Source of the DNA: Adenophora triphylla var. japonica
Taxonomy: Eukaryota; Streptophyta; Magnoliopsida; Asterales; Campanulaceae
NCBI GenBank assembly: GCA_022495995.1
Contig: JAFEMH010000339.1
Coordinates: 496,001 to 560,000, forward strand
DNA: 64,000 bases
Direction of reading: 5' to 3'
The position numbers and the translations under genes are program-made. Of this stretch, positions 56,153 through 64,000 are shown piece after piece. The notes beneath the pieces were generated by a model, which searched no databases, was not told the origin of the DNA, and was given only the letters and a program-made list of their open reading frames with translations. The first letter of the stretch is position 1, and each line of letters starts with the position of its first letter.

Positions 56153-57574
56153 CTCTTTGGTTTCTCCTAATGGGCTCGAGGACTCCGAGCCATAATATAT
56201 TCCAGTTGCATTTTCCTTATCCCTCTTGGAATTGCTTGAATATTTTTCATTTTCAGATAGTTTTTATTTTTTATTTTTTTATGTAATGCTATTATTTTAT
56301 CCTTCGAAAATTCAACCTTCTTTTGTCCAATTTGAGGGTTTGTATATTCTGAAATGTGACGAATGTTTTGATACTTGGTGACTATATCCAAACAACTTCT
56401 ATAATTTTGGTTACCATGATGCAATTTTTCCTATACAAAAATAAAAGATAATTATCATGAGCAATATTAATAGATACACGTAATATTTATACTCTTTTTG
56501 TCCTTATTTTTTTTAAATGAAAGTCTATTCAAAATTACAAAATTGATGTTTTTTAATGAATGTCTAAACGTAATATTTTGGGGGTGTCTTGTTTATTAAT
56601 TTACATATTTTTATGGCGGTATCATGTCTATTGTTATTGTTATTATTGGTAGAGGCCTCATTTTATATTATTGTATCACATATTTATTGTACATCCTCTA
56701 TTCCTAAATGAATTGCAAATTGCACTTTTGTACCGTTATTATGTGTAGTAGCAATGTGATAAATAATGCACCAAAAGTTGCAGTTTGAGCCTTTATATTT
56801 ATAACAAGTTTGTCACCGCCCGGTCTAAAAAATATGTTCGGTCTAAAAACATGTTCTACGCTGGACTAGCGTATAACTTGTTCTACCCAAAATTTTGTAA
56901 ATAATTAAGAAATTTATATTTAAAAAAGGATTTTTTTTTCTTTGTCCAAATCAAATGAAAGAAATATCTATTAAAAGAGGAAAAAAAATATGAATTTTGG
57001 TGTAAAAAAACTTAATTAATTTTCACTAAAAAAATATTGAAAAATAAAAAAGGAAAATTAACAAAGTATAATTAAGTTCTTTTTTTTTTTTTAAAAAAAG
57101 AGGAGAAAATGCTCAAACGCACCATGGTCTGCGCGTCTAATCCACGCGCGTAGGAAATGTCGAAACTGCCCTTAAACCAACGGACAACACGTGCCCTAAT
57201 TTAAAAAAAAAAAGGGAATTTGACCCGAAAGTTTCTTTTGGAACAAATCACTTCCCCTCATATTTCTCATTAAATCGAAATGACCTGAAAGTTCTTATGC
57301 TGTAATATATAATACTGCATGCAATATTATTATATTAACTCATACGTGAATATAATACTGCATCTATAATACAACATGGTGAAGGAACTTCTCGGGCATT
57401 ATGATACTTTTTTAGAACTTCCCGGTCACTATCCCAAAAAAAAATTCACAAAGATACACGCTCGTCCTTATGTGCGTGCATGTCACGCACCATATTTAGA
57501 CCATTTGCAGCCCGCCAGGTGCCTTTGTTATTTGCCATTTTGCCACATTATGAATTGACTAAAATGTCCTTCAA
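56153..57574. other. 3' flank of the AE7-like gene and start of the Helitron array
   Basis: The 3' UTR probably ends within a few hundred bases, though no single poly-A signal stands out. A hairpin with the arms TTCTACGCT and AGCGTATAA (56851-56873) resembles the one at 48632. From about 56905 the sequence matches blocks of the Helitron array (AATTTATATTTAAAAAAGG, GTCCAAATCAAATGAAAG). No gene is seen. Confidence 0.5.
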
Positions 57575-57607
57575 AGCCCATTTATTTACCACAATCTTGT
57601 TATTATA
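57575..57607 (-). mobile_element. Helitron 5' terminus-like block
   Basis: On the minus strand this reads TATAATAACAAGATTGTGG followed by TAAATAAATGGGC, matching the 5'-end blocks at 60001-60031, 60535-60560, 60905-60940, 61895-61922 and 62685-62720. Confidence 0.55.
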
Positions 57608-57609
57608 TA

Positions 57610-57878
57610 CTCCCTTCGTCCCAATAATAAGTTCACCATTTTGGCCTCGGCACGCAAATTAAGGGTGGAGAAAATGTTGTGAGTGTAATAGTAAAATAGG
57701 AGAGAGAATGAGTGGAGGAAATAGTAAATTTGAAAAGTGTTGTGAGTGTAATAGTGAAATAGGAGAGAGAATGAGTGGAGAAAATAGTAAAAATTCTTTG
57801 CCAAAAAAGGAAAGATGAAGCTTCTAACGGGACGCAATTTTGGGTAAAAAAGTGAAGTTATTAATGGGACGGAGGGAG
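57610..57878. mobile_element. Stowaway MITE at a Helitron junction
   Basis: CTCCCTTCGTCCCAATAA and the inverse of TTATTAATGGGACGGAGGGAG are inverted repeats, with TA at 57608-57609 and 57879-57880. Inside, a GAGTGTAATAGTRAAATAGG module is tandemly duplicated. It separates a Helitron 5' end from the next Helitron 3' end. Confidence 0.92.
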
Positions 57879-57881
57879 TAT

Positions 57882-58848
57882 ACTAGTTTGACCCCCGTGC
57901 GATGCACGAACAGTTACTAACGAATAACTAATCGAAATCAAAATAAATACAAAAGAAAATAGAGATGTTTGTATACATCTGTGCGATGCACGGGGAGTTC
58001 TTGATGCTTAAAAAGACGGAAATTAAACAAAATGACTAAATGAGAGAAATTTTTTTATACATTGTGAAACACAACTTTAAAAGACAACATTGTCAGTGCA
58101 AATGTCGAAAGAGGAAGGAAGATCATCATTACATATCAATATATTCGGACCGTCGAGATTGTGAACTTTTGTTAATGTGAAATATAATTGAAAACGACAA
58201 TTGACATAGTAACGATTTAAAAGGAGGCCAACAATTAATAAATATTGACCTTTGACTTTTCTTAATAGTCATAGCATAAAAAAAAACAATAATTTTGTTA
58301 CTCATAACTCAAATATAAGTCTATATTATACATTCTCAAATATCTCCTTATATACAACTTTAGTAGTGGTTGAAAATACATGCAATTACAATCACTCTCA
58401 TTACGGCTTTCATAATTTTAACCAATAAAAAAATATGAAACAAAGTAAATCATTTACTATCCACTTTATTTGGGTAATTGTGAATAAAAGTAATTTATTT
58501 TATTTCATAAAAATTGAGATTATAACTCATTTAGTTACTTGATATTTTGTTCTAATGTGTTTTAGTGTGTGTGCACATGTGTATGTTTAACACGATGTAC
58601 AAAACTTCTTAAATAATCTACTCATTTTCAATAATCTTTTTGCCCTCCGTAGATTTTCAATCCTAACCAAGTAACTACAAATGTTTCCTCGTTTATTTTA
58701 AAACTTCTGCAAGTCTTTTTATATTGAGAAAGAGATTGCGATTTATAACTAATTATTTTATGCTTATTTCTAAAAATATATTATATTCACTTCTAATATG
58801 AGTTTTAAAATAATGAAAAAATTAAACCAAGGAAGTATCTAACAGGGA

Positions 58849-58938
<90 letters not shown>

Positions 58939-60031
58939 TAACCATATCTTTATTTAAAATACCAATTTATACTATCTTTATTTCATAGAATATTTACATA
59001 CACTTCACACAAAATTTTAAAAATGATGGATATCTTTCTCGATATTCGTCTTTATAAATTCACAATTTTTTGAGACGGATAGAAAAATCGACAAATTTAA
59101 TAATAATATATTTACTATGCTTCAAAGAATTTTTTTTTTAAAAAAATTAAATAAATTGTTTGATGTATCGAACTAAAATAAACTCAATAACTATATTACC
59201 CCATCCCGCTTATTAAATTGAAACCCAAACTCACATTCATCACACTCCCCCTATTTCAATTTTATATTATTTATTTTTTTTGATTAGTAAATTAGAATTA
59301 TTATTATCATTTATAATTAACTAAAAATACTTCACACTTAATTAATTTTCACTAAAAAGAAATTGAAAATTTAAGAAAGGATAATTAAGAAATTTATAAT
59401 AAAAAAGTGGATTTTTTTTTCTGTGTTCAAATCAAATGAAAATAGTCTCTATTTATAGCGAATTTTTTTTTTTTTATGAATTTTGGTGTAAAAAAAAATT
59501 CACTAAAAAGAAATTGAAAATTTAAAAAAGTATAATTAAGAAATTTATATTAAAAAAGGTGGATTTTTTTTCTGTGACCAAATCAAATAAAAATAGTCTC
59601 TATTTATAGAGAAAAAAAAATTATGAATTTTGGTGTAAGAAAAATAAAAAATATAATTAATTTATTATAAAATAATTGAGGTCAAAGAAGTAGGATAAAA
59701 TTTTTTTTGAAATAAAATCAGCCAATCAACGAACGCCATGTGGATATTCATTTATTTTCAAATATGCCACAAACGGAAATGTCGAAAATGCCCTTTGGTG
59801 AATGCTCAACACGTGTCCCAACCAAAAAAAAAAAAAAAGGAAAACCCCTGCGTAGACGCGCCGTTGTATGTGCGTGAATGGCACGCGCCAGATTCCTGTT
59901 ACTCAACGCCTGCCGTTACTCAACGCCTGTTTTATCTGCCTGGTTATTTTCAACTTCGCCATGATGTTAAATGACTAAACTGCCCTTCAATGGCCAGCAA
60001 ATTACCACAATCTTCATTTTATATATATAGA
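57882..60031 (-). mobile_element. Helitron (minus strand), non-autonomous
   Basis: The 3' end is on the left: minus-strand CGTGC-ATC-GCACG hairpin (57896-57908), then GGGGTCAAACTAGT. The 5' end is at about 60031 and reads TCTAGCTCTATATATATAAAATG on the minus strand in two parts. About 2.1 kb with no Rep/helicase gene. A second GTGCGATGCACGGGG hairpin at 57981 suggests an older nested 3' end. It contains a pure TA microsatellite. Confidence 0.65.
58848..58935. repeat. (TA)n microsatellite
   Basis: Uninterrupted TA dinucleotides for about 85 bases. Confidence 0.97.
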
Positions 60032-63000
60032 GCTAGAGATATTGAAAAATTAGAAAGAAAAATTAACAAAGGATAATTAAGAAATTTATATTTTAAAAAG
60101 AGGGTTTTTTTTCTGTGTCCAAATCAAATGAAAGAAGTCTCTATTTAGAGAGAAAAAAATTATAAATTTTGGTGTAAAAATAATTTTTTTTAAAATTAAT
60201 TTATTATAAAATAATTGAGGTCAAAGAACTAGGATTTAAAAAAAATATATGAAATCCATCCAGCCAATCAAACGGTGCCACGTGACAAAATCCAAAAAAA
60301 AAAAAAAAAAAAAAAAAAGCTGCATGGACGTGCCTTTGTCGGGGCGTGTTATACACGCGCCAAGAAAATGACGGAAATACCCATCATCAAACGGTCGACA
60401 TGTGTCCAAAAGGATTTAAAAAAAAATTATTTTCGCCTAATAATATATCGCCACGTTGATTTTTGGCCTTCTTATTTGCACTTTTGCCACCTCGTGAAAT
60501 GACCAAATTGCCCCTCAATGGCAAAAAATTTACCACAACCTTGTTATTATATATCAATAGATAATAAAAAAAATTAATTATTTATTAAATAAATGAGGTG
60601 AAAGAGATGGGTTAAAAATGATTGAAATAAAATCGATCAATTAACATGTGAGACGTGGAATTTAAATTAATTTCGATTAATCCAGAAATGGAAATGACCT
60701 AATTGGCCTACACACAGTTGTCAACACGTGTGCAGGAAGAAGGAAAAAAATTATGTTTTCCCCTCCATACACGTTCCAGTGTAGGCGATTGAAGGTGACG
60801 CTCCCCATTTGTCCCACTTACAAAGCGCCAGGTGTTTTTTCATCATATTCATTTGCAAATTTGCCACAGTGTTAAATGTCCAAATTGCCCTTCAATGGCC
60901 AAATATTTACAACAATCTTTCTTTTATATATATAGATAAATAGATTATTATCATTTATAATAAAAAAAAGACTTCACACTTAATTAATTTTCACAAAAAA
61001 GAAATTGAAAAATTAGCAAAGGATAATTAAGAAATTTATATTTAATAGAGAGGAATTTTTTTCTATGTCCAAATCAAATGAAAGAAGTCTCGATGTATAG
61101 AGAAAAAAATTATGAACAAAGCTTCTTAAAAAAGCTACATATTTTTAGTAATCTTTTTGCCCTCCATAGATTTTTCAATCCTAACCAAGTAAATACAAAC
61201 GTGCCCTCGTTTATTTTAAAACTTATGCAAGTCTTTTTATATATAGAGAGAGATACCGATTTATAACTAATTATTTTATGCTTATTTTTAAAAATATATT
61301 ATATTCACTTCTATTATGAGTTTTAAATTAATGAAAAAATTGAACCAATAAACTAATCTAATTTTGGACTAAAATTTTATTATACTAATTTTCTCATTTC
61401 TCAAATAAATGTCCAAGGATAATTAAGAAAGTTATATTTAAAAAAGAGGGTATTTTTTGTATGTGAAAATAAAAGGAAAGAAGTCAATATAGGGATAAAA
61501 ATTATGCATTTTGTTGCAATTTTTTTTTTTAAATAAATTTATTACAAAGTAATTGAGGTCATAAAATGCGAAAAAAATGTGAATTCCATCCGGGCAATAA
61601 ACGGGTGCAACTTGATGGGAAAAAAAAGCCCTTCATATATAGGCCATTACCGGATCTTGTAGTATGGCCGTCATGTTAATGTCAGAAATGCCCTCCATCG
61701 AAATAACTCCACGTGTCGAAATAAATAAGAATTAAAAAATAATATTCCAACACCTATCGCGCGCCTCCTTATGCGCGTGTATGGAACACTCTTTAAGCGG
61801 CCAAATACCAGCCTGTCACGTGGATGTGTTGAAGGATTATTTTCATTTATGCAACGTCGTGAAATGAGTAACTTGCCCCTCATTTTTTCCTTTAATAGCC
61901 GCAATCTTCCTTTTATATATAGTGAGGGAAAGAATTATAGATATTAAATAACCCTATATACTTTATAAATATAAAATGATCTCGTTTCTACATATTGAAC
62001 ACCATTCCAACTCATCATTCTATACCCCATCACTTTTATTTAATTTATATTATTTATTTTTATTTTTAGCAAAATTATTATTATTATAATTTATAATTAA
62101 AAAAACTACTTCACACTTAAATAATTTGCATATTCTTTATTTTATTATTAGTATTATTATTACCATTATTAAAAAAAAAATTCACACTTAATTAATTTTG
62201 ACTATGAAGAAATTGAAAAATTAGCAAAGCAAAATAAAGAAATTTATATTTAAAAAAGAGGATTTTTTCTCTGTGTCCAAATGAAATGAAAAAAATCTCT
62301 ATTTATCTAGAAAAAGAAATATGAACTTTAGCGTTAAGAACAATAATAAAAAAAATTAATTATTTATAAAATAAACGAGGTGAAAGAAATGGGTTAAAAA
62401 ATGACTGAAATAAAACCGGTCAATTAACATGTGAGACGTGGAATTTAAATTAATTTCGACTAATCCAGTAATGGAAATGACCTAATTGGCCTACACACAG
62501 TTATCAACACGTGTCCAGGAAGAAGAAAAAAATTGTTTTCCCCTCCATAAACGTTCCAGTGTAGGCGATTGAAGGTGACGCTCCCCATTTGGCTCACTTA
62601 CAAAGCGCCAGGTGTTTATTCACCATATTCATTTGCAAATTTGCCACAGTATTAAATGTCCAAATTGCCCTTCAATGGCCAAATATTTACAACAATCTTT
62701 CTTTTATATATATAGAGATATAGATTATTATCATTTATAATAATAAAAAATAATTCACACTAAATTATTTTTCACTAAAAGGAAATTGAAAAATTAGCAA
62801 AGGATAATTAAGAAAATAATATTTAAAAAAGAGGAATTTTTTTATGTGTCCAAATCAAATGAAAGAAGTCTTTATAGAAAAAAAATTATGAACAAAGCAG
62901 CTTAAATAAGCTACATATTTTTAGTAATCTTTTTGCCCTCCATAGTTTTTCAATCCTAACCAAGTAAATACAAATGTGCCCTCGTTTATTTTAAAACTTA

Positions 63001-64000
63001 TGCAAGTCTTTTTATATATAGAGAGAGATACCGATTTATAACTAATTATTTTATGCTTATTTTAAAAAATATATTATATTCACTTCTATTATGAGTTTTA
63101 AATTAATGAAAAAATTGAACGAAGAAACTAATCTAATTTTGGACTAAAATTTTATTACACTAATTTTATCATTTCTCAAATAAATGTCCAATGATAATTA
63201 AGAAAGTTATATTTAAAAAAGAGGGTATTTTTTTGTATGTTAACAGCAAAGGAAAGAAGTCTATATAGGGATAAAAATTATGCATTTTGTTGGATTTTTT
63301 TTTTTTAAAACTAAAAGTATTACAAAATGTAAGATCAATCATAACAATATTATGGAAATCAACTATAACAAAAAAATAAATTGAAAAAAACACAGGGTAG
63401 CTTACATACTTGGCCCATCTTTCCCTCATATTATTACCCTAATCACATAAAAGTAGTCTCTATTTAAAGAGAAAAAAAATTATTATATTTGATGAAGAAA
63501 TAAAATAAAAAAAATAAATTTAAAAAATCAAAATTTATTTATTATCATATATAATAAAAAAAAGTACTTCACACTTAATTAATTTTCACTTAAAAGAAAT
63601 TGAAAAATTAGTAAAGGATAATTAACAAATTTATATTTAAAAAAGAGGGTTTTTTTCTTTGTCCAAATCAAATGAAAGAAGTCTCTATTTAAAGAGAAAA
63701 AACAATTATGATTTTTGGTGTAAAAAAATTTAAAAAAAATTAATTTAATATATAATAATTGAGGTAAAAGAAATGGGATAATATTTTTTTTTTGAAATCC
63801 ATCCAGCTAATGGTGTGATTCCATGTGTCAAAGAAAAAAAAAAAAGAAAACAAATCTGAGATAACGCGACCTTGTCGGCGCGTGTTTACACGGACCAAGG
63901 AAAAGTCTAAACTGCCCCTCCCCATCCAGCCGACACTTGTCCATAGTGGTTTTAAAAAAAAATTTAACCGAATAACATATTTCCACATGGCTTTTTGGAC
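60032..64000 (-). mobile_element. Tandem array of Helitron 5' segments
   Basis: In minus orientation the sequence shows repeated 5' ends (about 60555, 60940, 61922 and 62720), each followed by a block with TTGTGGTAAA, GGGCAATTTGG, a GTTGACACGTGT word, a GC-rich CGCGCC stretch and CTTTCATTTGATTTGGAC. No CTAGT-type 3' end separates them. Blocks 60565-61470 and 62345-63250 are near copies about 1.78 kb apart. No coding capacity. Confidence 0.6.
60565..63250. repeat. Higher-order repeat, two units of about 1.78 kb
   Basis: GTGAGACGTGGAATTTAAAT is at 60648 and 62431, and CCGATTTATAACTAATT is at 61256 and 63031, giving offsets of 1783 and 1775. Order and orientation of intervening blocks are the same, so the second unit starts near 62345. 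The tail of unit 2 diverges after about 63290 where unrelated sequence intervenes. Confidence 0.82.

Overview
This is an intergenic to genic stretch of a flowering-plant nuclear genome. It contains Ty1/copia and Ty3/gypsy elements with tRNA-Met-type primer sites, CACTA, hAT, Mutator-like, Stowaway, Tourist and Helitron DNA elements, AT-rich spacers, and one spliced gene with plant-like introns. A dicot is likely from the AT-rich introns and spacers; I cannot name the species.

Layout. 1-1858: AT-rich spacer. 1859-3057: Mutator-like element (9-bp target duplication) filled with a degenerate minisatellite. About 3126-40615: two abutting members of a structured repeat (called X here), each with a pyrimidine-rich left part, a private middle, a tandem array of hairpins and a shared right part. 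X copy 1 (3126-15205) hosts a tandem Ty1/copia cluster (3654-13416), which itself holds a solo LTR (7713-8942). X copy 2 (15205-40615) carries a fragment resembling an ATAD2-type AAA-ATPase gene and hosts two further LTR elements 36 bp apart: a 13.2-kb copia element (16600-29803, containing a CACTA element, a Stowaway MITE and an antisense gypsy solo LTR with its own MITE) and a 9.0-kb Tekay/Del-like chromovirus (29840-38858). 41004-48810: further TIR elements, nested Stowaway elements, a Helitron 3' end, microsatellites and minisatellites.

48810-56152 is the only convincing host gene: a five-exon MIP18/AE7-type cytosolic Fe-S assembly factor. Its first intron begins with a U12-type AT donor and contains a hAT element that has captured the first exon of another plant gene. 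Later introns hold a TRIM-like repeat, a Tourist-like MITE and a hAT MITE. 57575-64000 is an antisense Helitron-derived array with one clear 3' end and repeated 5' ends, including a higher-order duplication of about 1.78 kb.

No LTR element looks autonomous: each internal region has stops or frameshifts, and all three internal regions with a readable protease have a substituted Asp-Ser/Thr-Gly triad. The most unusual pattern is that all five LTR families carry repeated GC-rich palindromes of 12-24 bp inside the LTR, upstream of a candidate TATA box where one is visible. The second is the hairpin array in the X elements. The third is the U12 intron carrying a gene-capturing hAT.
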